DNA from: Cellvibrio sp.
Lineage (GTDB): Bacteria; Pseudomonadota; Gammaproteobacteria; Pseudomonadales; Cellvibrionaceae
NCBI GenBank assembly: GCA_016712405.1
Contig: JADJRD010000001.1
Location: 806,001 to 870,000, forward strand
Direction of reading: 5' to 3'
Length of the DNA: 64,000 nt
Shown here: positions 1 to 9,050 of the stretch, one piece after another
Layout: each line of letters begins with the position of its first letter
How positions within the stretch are numbered: the stretch's first letter is position 1
The notes under the pieces: generated by a model
What the model was told of the DNA's origin: nothing
The model's database searches: none
What the model saw: the letters and a program-made list of their open reading frames with translations, nothing else
Translations under genes and position numbers: made by a program

Positions 1-234
1 TAACTCCAATTTGTAGCTAATTACAGACTTTTCCTTTAGTTTAACGATCAATCGAACCGATCTATTGGCATCTCGTAAAACCTGTTTCGAAGATGTTTCG
101 AAATCAGCATTACTGGTAGCAACAGTATTCTGAATATCAGTTTGAGGATCTGCCTGAGTGCGAATATCGGCAAAAGCTGATAACGAAAGCATTGAAAAAG
201 ACAAAATGAAAAATTTTGAATAGCATCCAAACAT
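1..234 (-). CDS. Secreted protein, N-terminal part, cut by window edge; possibly S8 (subtilisin-like) peptidase
   Basis: An open frame of 78 codons starts at an ATG at 234 and runs off the left edge without a stop. It begins with a clear signal peptide (lysine, then a hydrophobic stretch ending in SAFA before DIRTQ). A purine-rich ribosome site (AAGGAA) lies just upstream. After about 35 polar residues comes the segment RLIVKLKEKS, which resembles the beginning of the I9-type propeptide of secreted subtilisins (typically RYIVKLK). That similarity is the only reason for the peptidase suggestion; the catalytic part lies outside the window. Secretion is well supported, the family only weakly. 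Confidence 0.5.
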   Translation of the reverse strand, partial: MFGCYSKFFILSFSMLSLSAFADIRTQADPQTDIQNTVATSNADFETSSKQVLRDANRSVRLIVKLKEKSVISYKLEL

Positions 235-661
235 ATAAATTCCTTGCATTGTAGAGGATAACAATTAACCGATTGATTACTAATGAGAATCAAAGGTCAA
301 ACAATCATGATTATTTTCCGGCCAGAAGTATAAAATTTATACAGAAAATAATCCCACTTGGGTGCACAGTTTGAACAGCGATAATGATAAAGCAAATATT
401 GAAAATATTCTAAAGATGTCTAATCAACATCTAGATAGTTCGGTGAACAGTACAGATCACCTCCGAAGGAGATGAAAGGTCAATATAATTTAAAAATGCA
501 GATTTTCACTGACCAACCTTACACTTCTCATATAGTTTTTTATTTTCAAATGAATATTTTAAGCATATACAAAGCGAAAACACCAATTTTGATTGAGTTA
601 AGACTGAGGAATTGAGATATTGATAACAATGAATAGTTCAGATTATACCGAAATTACTTGC
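235..661. other. Intergenic region with a short hairpin
   Basis: This AT-rich stretch of 427 bases contains no convincing gene. It must hold the promoter of the leftward secreted-protein gene and the 3' untranslated region of the leftward response-regulator gene. At 457-475 there is a small hairpin (arms of 8 bases with one mismatch around a GAA loop) whose arms resemble a Shine-Dalgarno core and its complement. No terminator with a T-run is attached to it. Confidence 0.4.
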
Positions 662-1918
662 TCAATCCTCGTCATCATCCCCAATCACCATATTCCCTCC
701 CGCTTCTTTTGCCCGCTGAAGCAATAAATTGGCTCTTGATATTTGCTCATCCAAACTGGAATAGAGTTGATTAGTAACGCCAGCACTGAAACTAAAATGG
801 TAATTTGTATTATTTACAGTGAAATTTTCGCCTGAAAATAATTGTTTGACTTTACTAATAAAAGCCAAGGCTTTTTCATTATCCAATCCCGGCATCATTA
901 AATAAAAGATATCTGTATCGGCGCGCGCTAATAAAAAACGGCTCAACATTGATTGCAACTGTTCGGCGACCAACTTGAGAACATAATCACCATACTCATT
1001 GCCTTGCTCGGTATTGACGCGACCAAAGGCGTCTATATCAATAACAGCGACCGCGATTTGTGAAGAATTGGCTCGCGCATTTTTATGCTGTTCGCGGCCT
1101 AAATTGAAAAAATGAGCGCGATGATACAAGCCCGTTAAATGATCGTGAGTCGCATTGAAGGCTATTTTTTCAACCAACTCCAAAAACTCAATATTGTGAT
1201 TAATACGGCAATAAAATTCTTCAGGATGGAAAGGTTTATGTAAGAAGTCATTAGCGCCATGCTTAATAAATTTGGCGGATAGAGCCTCATTACTTTCACC
1301 GGAAACACCAATCATAATCAGATCAGTTTTGTCATATTTATAACGCAGATTTTTAACCAATTCGAAGCCATCCATGCGCGGCATGTTGTAATCAGTAATC
1401 AACAATTTTACGTCGGAGTTTTCCAACATCACCTTAATCGCATCAACACCATCTTCAGCCTGCAACACTTGATAGAGATGGCGCTTGAACAAATTCACAA
1501 CATGCTTGCGTGACATATCAGAATCATCGACGACCAACACTTTGATACTTTGGTTTTTCTCCAAGCGCTGAATCATGTCAATCGCTTTACTATAAGCATA
1601 TCGACCCTCTTTAGTTAAATAGTCGACTATCCCTTTACTGAATAGTTGTTCGCGCTTCTTCTCGTCATAACTTCCTGTTAACACTATGGTTGGGATTTTT
1701 TTAGATAATATAAAATCGACTACCTCTCCATCGAGTGCATCCGGTAAATTTAAATCGGTTAATGCAGCAAAAAAACCGTCTTTATGCTCGTCACAGGCTT
1801 GTTTGACCTGCTCAAAGCTGTTGGCATAGACAACTTGATAGGCGGGTTTGGCCTGTAGCAAATGCCGCAACACCTTCATGACCATTTCACTGTCTTCGAC
1901 GACGAGAATTTTATTCAT
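662..1918 (-). CDS. Response regulator with two receiver domains and a degenerate GGDEF domain
   Basis: This is a 418-residue cytoplasmic signalling protein. Receiver domain 1 covers about residues 1-120 (start NKILVVEDSE, phosphoacceptor Asp in ALTDLNLP). Receiver domain 2 covers about 127-245 (KVLVVDDSD, Asp in LLITDYNMPRMDG, Lys in FLHKPF). Residues about 255-415 form a GGDEF-type fold: THDHLTGLYHR and the GD..L..VA region are present, but the signature is ADTDIF instead of GGDEF. It is therefore unlikely to make cyclic di-GMP and may act as a GTP-binding or protein-interaction domain. I chose the ATG at 1918; an in-frame TTG at 1930 is possible but too close to the AGGA site. No histidine kinase is adjacent. 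Confidence 0.85.
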   Translation of the reverse strand: MNKILVVEDSEMVMKVLRHLLQAKPAYQVVYANSFEQVKQACDEHKDGFFAALTDLNLPDALDGEVVDFILSKKIPTIVLTGSYDEKKREQLFSKGIVDYLTKEGRYAYSKAIDMIQRLEKNQSIKVLVVDDSDMSRKHVVNLFKRHLYQVLQAEDGVDAIKVMLENSDVKLLITDYNMPRMDGFELVKNLRYKYDKTDLIMIGVSGESNEALSAKFIKHGANDFLHKPFHPEEFYCRINHNIEFLELVEKIAFNATHDHLTGLYHRAHFFNLGREQHKNARANSSQIAVAVIDIDAFGRVNTEQGNEYGDYVLKLVAEQLQSMLSRFLLARADTDIFYLMMPGLDNEKALAFISKVKQLFSGENFTVNNTNYHFSFSAGVTNQLYSSLDEQISRANLLLQRAKEAGGNMVIGDDDED

Positions 1919-2031
1919 AGAGCCACTCAATCCTAAATAGGAGTATCAAACTTGAGTGTAGACAATAATCATCAAAAAGCAGTATTTCCCGCCAAGATAG
2001 GCTGGATTTTTGGTAACCGAGTTAATCAACT

Positions 2032-2895
2032 TCAGCTTTTTTGCTTTTGATGCTCGCGAACCGACTCGTAAATGGCCGCAGAAAGAATGATGGCACCACC
2101 AATCAAGGTGGTGTGCGTAGGAATGGTTTGGAGAAAAAGGATGTCGTAAATCACACCAAATACTGGCTGAATACAAGCGACTAGCGCCACTGTTTTAGCT
2201 TTAAGGTAACGCAAGGAATCGCCCAGTAGTGTATGGGCGAACGCGGTAAAAACCACACCCAGCAACAACAATTGCCACCAATCCAATGGGCTTGGCTGAT
2301 GCTCTGAAACAAAAATCACCGGTGTCATCAAGAGCGCGACAATGAGCACTTGATAACTCATGGAACGCGCAGCTGATTGACCACTAAACCAATAACCCAA
2401 TAACAAATTACGCAAAGCAAACGTCAAAGCTGAAACCGCGCCCCACAAAACGCCCTGAGTGACATTATTCTGTAAATCAAATTCAGGAATTAAAAAATAA
2501 ACACCGATAAACACCACAAAGGCGGTAATTACATCGCGCCAATCCAATAAGGTTTTTTTAACAAAGGGCTCCATAAAAACTGTCATCACAGGATAGGCAT
2601 ATAAAGACAACAGGCCTATCGACATACTCGACACTTGCATGGAATGGAAAAACGTAATCCAGTGAATAGCTAACAACACGCCTAATAAAATAATGCGCCA
2701 ATAATCACGAACAGATTCCAACGCAATTTTACGTTCACGCCACCAGACCCAAGCAAATAATAGAAATGCAGCTACCCAGGTGCGATAACCGGTAATATCC
2801 CAAGCAGGCAAATGAATGGTTTTTGAAAAAATACCGGTCGCGCCCATCATAAAGGCGCTGAGGTAGAGGGTCATTAAGGCACGGCGAGAGTGCAT
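2032..2895 (-). CDS. EamA/DMT-family inner-membrane transporter
   Basis: The 287-residue protein is almost entirely hydrophobic with about ten predicted membrane helices. It shows the two-fold EamA repeat: first half from about residue 8 (YLSAFMMGATGIFSK), second half from about 150 (GVLWGAVSALTFALRNLL). The length and repeat are typical for drug/metabolite transporters (RhaT/RarD type), which export or import small metabolites; the substrate cannot be read from sequence. The ATG follows directly on the stop codon of the upstream rhlB gene with no gap, so the two are probably translated from one message. Confidence 0.85.
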   Translation of the reverse strand: MHSRRALMTLYLSAFMMGATGIFSKTIHLPAWDITGYRTWVAAFLLFAWVWWRERKIALESVRDYWRIILLGVLLAIHWITFFHSMQVSSMSIGLLSLYAYPVMTVFMEPFVKKTLLDWRDVITAFVVFIGVYFLIPEFDLQNNVTQGVLWGAVSALTFALRNLLLGYWFSGQSAARSMSYQVLIVALLMTPVIFVSEHQPSPLDWWQLLLLGVVFTAFAHTLLGDSLRYLKAKTVALVACIQPVFGVIYDILFLQTIPTHTTLIGGAIILSAAIYESVREHQKQKS

Positions 2896-4428
2896 TTATC
2901 GCTTAGGGTAGCGACCGCGACCCTTTCCTAAATGACGGGCTGATCCCTTTGGTGAATGACTTGATGTTTGAAACTCAGGAGGTAAATCCGGTGGTGTCAT
3001 TAATAAATATTCAGGAGGCTGTTCACATTGTAATTTTCTATCCATCAATTTTTCGATGGGCTCCAATAAGAGCGCGTCATCTTCACAAGCAAAACTAATC
3101 GATGTGCCTGATTTACCGGCACGCCCGGTTCTGCCAATACGATGCACATAATCTTCAGGCTCTTCTGGCAAGGTAAAATTCACCACATGGCTGATGCCAC
3201 TGATGTGAATTCCTCTACCGGCAACATCGGTTGCCACTAATACTTTTAAATCGCCGGATTTAAATGCTTCCAAAGTTGATACACGTTTTTGCTGATTAAT
3301 TTCACCCGACAGTAATCCGGCATTAATACCATGTGCGCGTAATTTTTCTTGCAAATCACGACACTCATCGCGTCGATTAGCAAAAATAATCATGCTATCG
3401 GCATGTTCTTGTTGAATTAAATTGTAGAGCAGTGTGTATTTCTCTTCAGTAGAAACCAAATACACATGTTGATCCACTTTGGCATTGGCAACTGACTCAG
3501 GCTCTATATCCACCGTGACAGGTTTGTAAGTCCATTGCTCTACCAAATTGCGGACATCATCGGTAAAGGTTGCTGAGAAAAATAACGTTTGTCTTTCTTC
3601 GCGCGGTGGAGTTTGGCGAACAATTTGTCGCACTTGCGGAATAAATCCCATATCCAACATGCGATCCGCCTCATCAATTACCAAAACTTCAAGCTGATCA
3701 AGATGCACATCTTTATTGCCACAAAAATCCAATAAGCGACCTGGTGTCGCCACCAAAATATCTACTAATGAATTATGCAAATGTCGCTGTTGTTTGGTGT
3801 AATCCATACCACCAACCAGTGTGTGAATTTTTAAATCGGTATATTTACAAAGTGATTTGGCATCTTCAGCAATTTGCATCACTAATTCACGTGTAGGTGC
3901 AATTATTAACGCACGCGCTTCGCCCGCATAAGGTTTTTCAGATAAAGGTGTTTTCAATAAATAATCAATAATCGCTGTTAAAAATGCAGCCGTTTTTCCT
4001 GTGCCCGTTTGCGCTTTACCGACAACATCACGACCTTGCAGTGCATAGGGTAAAGATTGTGCTTGAATAGGCGAACAGTATTGGAATCCCAAATCAGCAA
4101 TGGCATGCAGTAAATCCGCAGCCAAATCAAAATCATGAAAACGGGTTTTACCTTCTATCGCATCAACTTTAAACGATGCGGGATCCCAAGGAGTTTTAAT
4201 GACTTTGTCTGCGATTTTTTTCGAGGGAGGCGACTTCTTGGTTGGCTTCGAACTACCGGCAGGCTTATTCTGTGCTTTTGATTTGGGCTGATTGGTTGGC
4301 TCTTGCGTTAAGGACTGTGAAGGCTGGCGAGTGGAAGAATGTTTTTTATCATGGTTATGATGCGGATGAGTTTTTGACTCATTTTTGCCTAATATTTTGT
4401 TTATCAACCTGACTATCAATCGCGCCAC
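2896..4428 (-). CDS. rhlB: ATP-dependent DEAD-box RNA helicase RhlB
   Basis: The protein unwinds RNA and in relatives works with RNase E in the degradosome. A basic, low-complexity tail rich in Lys, Ser, Thr and Pro (about residues 14-80) precedes the helicase core. The Q-motif region ([13 protein letters not shown]), motif I AQTGTGKT, motif II DEAD in [14 protein letters not shown], motif III SAT, and motif [12 protein letters not shown] are all present and intact. Similarity along the core is highest to RhlB of pseudomonads and enterobacteria (for example [14 protein letters not shown] near the end). The GTG at 4428 lies directly on a purine run; a TTG nine bases downstream (4419) is better spaced and may be the true start. 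Confidence 0.88.
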   Translation of the reverse strand: MARLIVRLINKILGKNESKTHPHHNHDKKHSSTRQPSQSLTQEPTNQPKSKAQNKPAGSSKPTKKSPPSKKIADKVIKTPWDPASFKVDAIEGKTRFHDFDLAADLLHAIADLGFQYCSPIQAQSLPYALQGRDVVGKAQTGTGKTAAFLTAIIDYLLKTPLSEKPYAGEARALIIAPTRELVMQIAEDAKSLCKYTDLKIHTLVGGMDYTKQQRHLHNSLVDILVATPGRLLDFCGNKDVHLDQLEVLVIDEADRMLDMGFIPQVRQIVRQTPPREERQTLFFSATFTDDVRNLVEQWTYKPVTVDIEPESVANAKVDQHVYLVSTEEKYTLLYNLIQQEHADSMIIFANRRDECRDLQEKLRAHGINAGLLSGEINQQKRVSTLEAFKSGDLKVLVATDVAGRGIHISGISHVVNFTLPEEPEDYVHRIGRTGRAGKSGTSISFACEDDALLLEPIEKLMDRKLQCEQPPEYLLMTPPDLPPEFQTSSHSPKGSARHLGKGRGRYPKR

Positions 4429-4565
4429 CTTTTTGTTTCATTAATCCCGGTCATAGATTCCGGCTGTTAGATCGCGCAGTATACAGTATCGGCATCAAAA
4501 CATTTCCGATTAAATACAAATCGCCTATAGTGAAGAGACTCTTTTTACTGGAAGAAGACGTTCCT

Positions 4566-5477
4566 ATGCAGTCGATTATTCAACAATTGCTGACTCAACT
4601 TGATCAAATTTTGCTCGGCAAACATCATCAAATCAAGCTCGCCCTATCCTGTTTGCTTGCCGAAGGCCATCTTCTACTAGAAGACTTACCTGGCATGGGC
4701 AAAACCACCTTGGCACATGGCCTTGCTAAAGCCTTGGGTTTGCAATTTCAACGCATCCAGTTCACCAGTGATTTATTACCCGCCGATATTTTGGGAGCCG
4801 CTATTTTCGATCGGGAGAAAAGCCAATTTCATTTTCATCCCGGCCCCATTTTCACCAATCTGTTACTGGCGGATGAAATCAATCGTACTTCACCCAAAAC
4901 ACAAAGTGCTTTGCTGGAAGCCATGGAAGAAAGACAAGTCAGCATCGAAGGCAAAACTCGTCCACTACCCGCTCCCTTTTTTGTGATTGCCACACAAAAT
5001 CCATTTTCACAAAGTGGCACTTTCCCGTTACCAGAATCGCAGTTGGACAGGTTTTTAATGCGTTTGTCATTGGGCTATCCCAGCCCCAATGCAGAAAGAC
5101 AATTATTTGAAGGCCTTGACCCGCGCGAACGCATAGAAAAATTACAAACATTATTAAAACCTGATCAATTGGCCGAGTTACAACATATGGCCAAGCAGGT
5201 CACAGCAAGTCCAGCATTATTGGATTATTTACAACGCTTGGTGGATTTCACTCGCCATGATGATCGTTTTGGTCATGGTTTATCACCGCGTGGAGCATTG
5301 GCCATTTTACGCGCAGCAAAAAGCTGGGCATTTATTCACAATCGCCAATATTTAATTCCCGAAGATTTACAAGCTGTCATTCCTGCGGTCATCACTCACC
5401 GATTACGCGGCACCACTATTGATGCACGCAGCGAAGAACTCGGAAAATTATTGATTGATCAGGTTAAAGTCATATGA
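4566..5477 (+). CDS. moxR: MoxR-family AAA+ ATPase
   Basis: This is a cytoplasmic AAA+ chaperone-like ATPase of about 303 residues. Walker A is DLPGMGKTTL, Walker B LLLADEINR, followed by the MoxR signature PKTQSALLEAMEERQVS and sensor 1 in VIATQNP. The C-terminal lid domain is present (PRGALAILRAAKSWA). MoxR proteins act on partner proteins carrying DUF58/VWA domains. I prefer the ATG at 4566, which has GGAAG upstream; an in-frame GTG lies at 4530. Its stop overlaps the next start (ATGA), so it heads a tightly coupled operon with the DUF58 protein and TgpA, the same order as known in Pseudomonas. Confidence 0.92.
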   Translation: MQSIIQQLLTQLDQILLGKHHQIKLALSCLLAEGHLLLEDLPGMGKTTLAHGLAKALGLQFQRIQFTSDLLPADILGAAIFDREKSQFHFHPGPIFTNLLLADEINRTSPKTQSALLEAMEERQVSIEGKTRPLPAPFFVIATQNPFSQSGTFPLPESQLDRFLMRLSLGYPSPNAERQLFEGLDPRERIEKLQTLLKPDQLAELQHMAKQVTASPALLDYLQRLVDFTRHDDRFGHGLSPRGALAILRAAKSWAFIHNRQYLIPEDLQAVIPAVITHRLRGTTIDARSEELGKLLIDQVKVI

Positions 5478-6452
5478 CCATTCCGAATTTTTATCGGAAG
5501 CGATTGAATAAGTGGCTAGACAAACGTGCCCCACTCTCTACACATCATAAATTGGCACAACATAATTTATACACATTTCCTAATTTAACCGGCTTGGGAT
5601 TAGCGATCACTATTTTAATTATTTGGTTGATGGGCACCAATTATCAAAATAATTTAGTGTTAGCTATTGCCTATCTATTAATCAGTTTTTTTGTCGTCGC
5701 CATTTGGCAGGCTTATGCCAATTTGTCTGGCCTCGAAATTAAAGCCATCACCAGTCAACCTGGATTTGCTGGTGACACAATCCGTTTTACATTACAACTC
5801 ACTACACCCAATCCACATGGAAGCGAATATCTGGAATTATCATGGCCTGGTGGAAAAAAAATAATTGCCGACATCAATTGTCATTCACCATTCGAAATTG
5901 AAGTCCCCCTGCCCCAGTCATCATCGCGGTTATTTATTACCAGGCCGATTATTAATTGAAAGCCGTTATCCTCTCGGTGTAATTCGGTGTTGGACACACA
6001 TTAATCTCGACATAACAGGATTGGTTTATCCAAAACCTGTTGCCGGCGCCGAACCAGAACATATAACGGGTGATGATGATTCTGAAAAATCCAGCCATAA
6101 AAAAGGCGGCGATGACCCTGGCACACTTCGCAGTTATCAACCCGGTGACTCATTAAAACATATTGCTTGGAAATTATTTGCACGCGAACGTGGTCTACAC
6201 ACCAAACAAAATGAACAAACACTTAGCAATCAAAAATGGCTCGACTGGTTTGGTTTATCTTTACCGCAGGAAAAACGACTCAGTATTTTGTGTTATTGGG
6301 CACTGGAATATGAACAAGCCGGTATTCAATATGGTTTGATATTGCCTGAAAAAAAACTTTCACCCGATAGGGGTTATCAACATTTGCAAAATGTTTTATC
6401 CGAGCTGGCGATTTTTGGGTTAAACCAACCGCCCAAGGAGAAACAATCGTGA
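5474..6452 (+). pseudogene. DUF58-domain protein, single frameshift
   Basis: The first frame (5474-5959) gives two N-terminal membrane helices (about residues 38-80) and the start of the beta-rich domain. The second frame, readable from about 5920 to 6452, gives RGYLLPGRLLIESRYPLG followed by the DUF58 core with RSYQPGDSLKHIAWKLFA. Joined at about 5920-5940 the product is about 325 residues, the normal size. The shift is by one base, and the region up to it shows no other damage. The gene overlaps moxR by four bases and tgpA by four bases (GTGA). Because the operon around it is intact, a sequencing error is at least as likely as a true mutation. DUF58 proteins are thought to be membrane partners of MoxR ATPases. 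Confidence 0.8.
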
Positions 6453-8398
6453 ATGACGTGCCATTGATTTTATCACGTCGAAAAATTACCGGATTATTAC
6501 TGGCTCAAGCATTCATTATCACACCACTGTTGGTACATATTCCTCTATGGATTTGTGGTTTATGGATGGCGATTGCACTTTGGCGATGGCAAATGCTAGG
6601 TGACAAATGGTTTACTCCGCACAAATACTTAATCAATGTAATCACCATTAGTTGTGCAGCGGGGCTCTATGTCAATTTTACTGGGCGAGTCGGAATGGAT
6701 GCCGCACTGGCATTATTGATTTGCACCTTTATATTAAAAGTTTTGGAAATGCGAAATCTGCGCGATGCACAGCTTATTGTCTTTATTGGTTTTATCGCCA
6801 TATCAACTCAGCTACTCCTGTCGCAAACTATAGGCGCTGCAGTTTATGCATTGATCTGCAGTGGAATATTAATGAGTAGCTGGCGAGGCATTTACCTTCA
6901 TCGTAATAAACCCTTTAAACAGTCTCTGCGCCGAAATTTGAGTATTTTTTTTCAGACCATTCCGATTCTTTTGGTGTTATTTATTGTGTTACCCCGTATC
7001 GGACCCTTGTGGACCATGCCGGAAGATCAGGTACCCAAATCCGGTTTTAGCGAGAACTTATCACTGGGCGATTTAGGCGAGTTGGTTCGAAATCATGATG
7101 CTGCATTTCGCGTCTCCTTTGACCAAGAAAAACCTAATCACAGTGATCTCTACTGGCGAGGCTTAGTGTTAAATCAATTTGATGGCAAGACCTGGACCTA
7201 TAACAACGCAACAACATCCCTAAGAACAGAAACCGAAAAGAATTCAAGCAATCTGATTGATTATAAAATTATTTTGGAAGCTCACGGCTATCGATGGCTA
7301 TTTGCATTAAGCCAACCTGCTCGCATCAAATCCGAACAAAATAATCTACGCATTAATCGCGAAGGACTGGTAAGAAGTTCGGAAATTATCCGTCAACGAA
7401 TGCAATACGAAGTATCATCCACTACGCACCCTGATATTTATCAAGAACTTTCGGACGTCGATAAAAATACACTCTTGGCGCTTCCTGACAATTCCAATCC
7501 ACAAACACGCCAATTAGTCGCGCAATGGCTGGCAGAGGGTTTAACCACAGACGATATTATTGCCGAAATGCAAAATAACATTACCCGCGAATTTAGTTAT
7601 ACCTTACAACCGCCTGCATTAGGTACCCACAGTATTGATGACTTTTTATTTAAAACCAAAAGTGGTTTTTGCGAACATTTTGCTAGCAGTTTTGCATTTG
7701 TTATGCGCAGTGCAGGTGTGCCCGCACGCATAGTAGTGGGTTATCAAGGTGGAACCTGGAATGAAATCGAACAGTATTTATTAGTGAGCCAAGCGGATGC
7801 TCATGCCTGGGTTGAAATCTGGATCGACAATCATTGGCGACGAATCGACCCCACCGCATTTGTCGCGCCTGGCCGAGTTGAATCAGGAATTGATGAAGCT
7901 CTCACTCAAAACGACCAACAATTACTCTCTCGCCGCTGGCAACAATCCCCTTGGTTGTGGCAATTACAAAAACGCTGGGACGCTGCAGGTTATGTTTGGT
8001 ATAAATTTGTTATTAATTATGACAATGATAATCAAAAACGATTTCTTGAAAACATTCTGGGTAGCAGTGACCCTTGGCGATTGGTGTTCAGTTTAGTTGG
8101 CCTTATGCTTTTTACTGCCGCACTTATTGCCAGCGTTTTTTGGTATCGCAATCGACGAATATTTTCTGCAGAGTATGAAAAAATCGTCTATTTATTAGAA
8201 AAGAAATTAAAAAAACGGGGCTATCAACGCCACAACGGCGAAAGTGTGAGTGCATTTTGTAGGCGTGTAGGCAGCAGAGAAACACAATTAACACATCAAT
8301 TAACTAAAATCAGTATAGAAGTTGAAAAAAGTCTTTATGCGTCAACTGATATTAATTTAGTAGCTTTAACAAAAATGATTCGAGAAATCAGAGTCTAA
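6449..8398 (+). CDS. tgpA: Transglutaminase-like membrane protein TgpA (DUF3488-transglutaminase-DUF4129)
   Basis: This is a 649-residue inner-membrane protein. Several helices occupy residues 15-190 (DUF3488), then a large periplasmic part carries a transglutaminase/protease-like core with Cys in SGFCEHFAS, His in ADAHAWVE and Asp in RIDPTAF, so the Cys-His-Asp triad is complete. A further helix lies near residue 550 and a cytoplasmic C-terminal DUF4129-like tail follows. The GTG start at 6449 has a good AAGGAG site. The family member of Pseudomonas aeruginosa is essential and linked to the cell envelope; the exact substrate is unknown. It is the last gene of the moxR operon. Confidence 0.9.
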   Translation: MNDVPLILSRRKITGLLLAQAFIITPLLVHIPLWICGLWMAIALWRWQMLGDKWFTPHKYLINVITISCAAGLYVNFTGRVGMDAALALLICTFILKVLEMRNLRDAQLIVFIGFIAISTQLLLSQTIGAAVYALICSGILMSSWRGIYLHRNKPFKQSLRRNLSIFFQTIPILLVLFIVLPRIGPLWTMPEDQVPKSGFSENLSLGDLGELVRNHDAAFRVSFDQEKPNHSDLYWRGLVLNQFDGKTWTYNNATTSLRTETEKNSSNLIDYKIILEAHGYRWLFALSQPARIKSEQNNLRINREGLVRSSEIIRQRMQYEVSSTTHPDIYQELSDVDKNTLLALPDNSNPQTRQLVAQWLAEGLTTDDIIAEMQNNITREFSYTLQPPALGTHSIDDFLFKTKSGFCEHFASSFAFVMRSAGVPARIVVGYQGGTWNEIEQYLLVSQADAHAWVEIWIDNHWRRIDPTAFVAPGRVESGIDEALTQNDQQLLSRRWQQSPWLWQLQKRWDAAGYVWYKFVINYDNDNQKRFLENILGSSDPWRLVFSLVGLMLFTAALIASVFWYRNRRIFSAEYEKIVYLLEKKLKKRGYQRHNGESVSAFCRRVGSRETQLTHQLTKISIEVEKSLYASTDINLVALTKMIREIRV

Positions 8399-8399
8399 A

Positions 8400-8852
8400 T
8401 TAACTTTCCGCACAAACCTCACACAAACAATGCAATTCCAATTGCGGACTTTGCAATTGATAGCCTGCACCTTCTACGCTGGTTGTGAGTGCGTCCATAA
8501 TTTCGCGTTTAATCCCAATCTCTTTCACGCTGCCGCAATTATCGCAAATTAAAAATTGTGGGACTTCGTGGGCGTGATCGCACGCAATATGCGAACAGGC
8601 GACAAATTTGTTAGTGGATTTTAATTTGTGTACCAGATTTTCTTGTTCCAAAAAATCCAGCATGCGATACACCGACATAGCAGGAACTGTTTCTTCATAT
8701 TCAGCGCGAACCGTATCGGCAATTTCATAAGCGGATAAAGGTTTTTTAGCTTTCAATAAACAGACAAATACACGTTTGCGTTTTTCAGTGAGTTTGCTGC
8801 CGGTTTTTTCGCAGGAAGCCGTTGCACGCTGAATGACTTTATCGATATTCAT
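8400..8852 (-). CDS. zur: Zinc-responsive repressor Zur (Fur family)
   Basis: The 150-residue protein has the Fur fold: an N-terminal winged helix (about residues 10-85, with SAYEIADTVR and AMSVYRMLDFLEQ) and a C-terminal dimerization domain with two CxxC pairs (ICDNCGS and CLCEVCAES) for structural zinc. The histidine-rich segment ACDHAHEV is the regulatory metal site. The KKPLSAYEI and VYRMLDFLE pattern points to the Zur branch. When zinc-loaded it should repress zinc-uptake genes; a perfect candidate operator lies between this gene and the divergent TonB receptor. It is convergent with tgpA, separated by one base. Confidence 0.88.
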   Translation of the reverse strand: MNIDKVIQRATASCEKTGSKLTEKRKRVFVCLLKAKKPLSAYEIADTVRAEYEETVPAMSVYRMLDFLEQENLVHKLKSTNKFVACSHIACDHAHEVPQFLICDNCGSVKEIGIKREIMDALTTSVEGAGYQLQSPQLELHCLCEVCAES

Positions 8853-8999
8853 AAAATTCCTGAGTTTTTATCAATGACTCGAATCCAAGATTGGAGAACC
8901 AAGCTGGAAGACCATTGATGTCAAATCGGTTAATCCCGCCAAAACAGTCGCCAATTTACCACGCCCGTGGAAAAGCCAGAACTAATCCTTGCACCATAC

Positions 9000-9020
9000 A
9001 AATGATATGTTATATCATTT
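9000..9020 (+). promoter_or_regulatory. Zur box (operator)
   Basis: A perfect inverted repeat with two 9-base arms (AAATGATAT and ATATCATTT) around GTT. It fits the enterobacterial Zur consensus (AAATGTTATA-N-TATAACATTT) at most positions. It lies 30 bases upstream of the ZnuD-like receptor start and about 150 bases upstream of zur, so it probably blocks the receptor promoter when zinc is plentiful. Confidence 0.8.
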
Positions 9021-9050
9021 CAAAAAATACAGCACTTATGAGATATAACC

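Noticed and set aside
274..292. Fur-box-like sequence TGATTACTAATGAGAATCA
   Set aside because: Too few matches to the Fur consensus when aligned in any register.
48..293. 81-codon frame at the left edge
   Set aside because: It lies in another frame of the secreted-protein gene, which has signal peptide and ribosome site.
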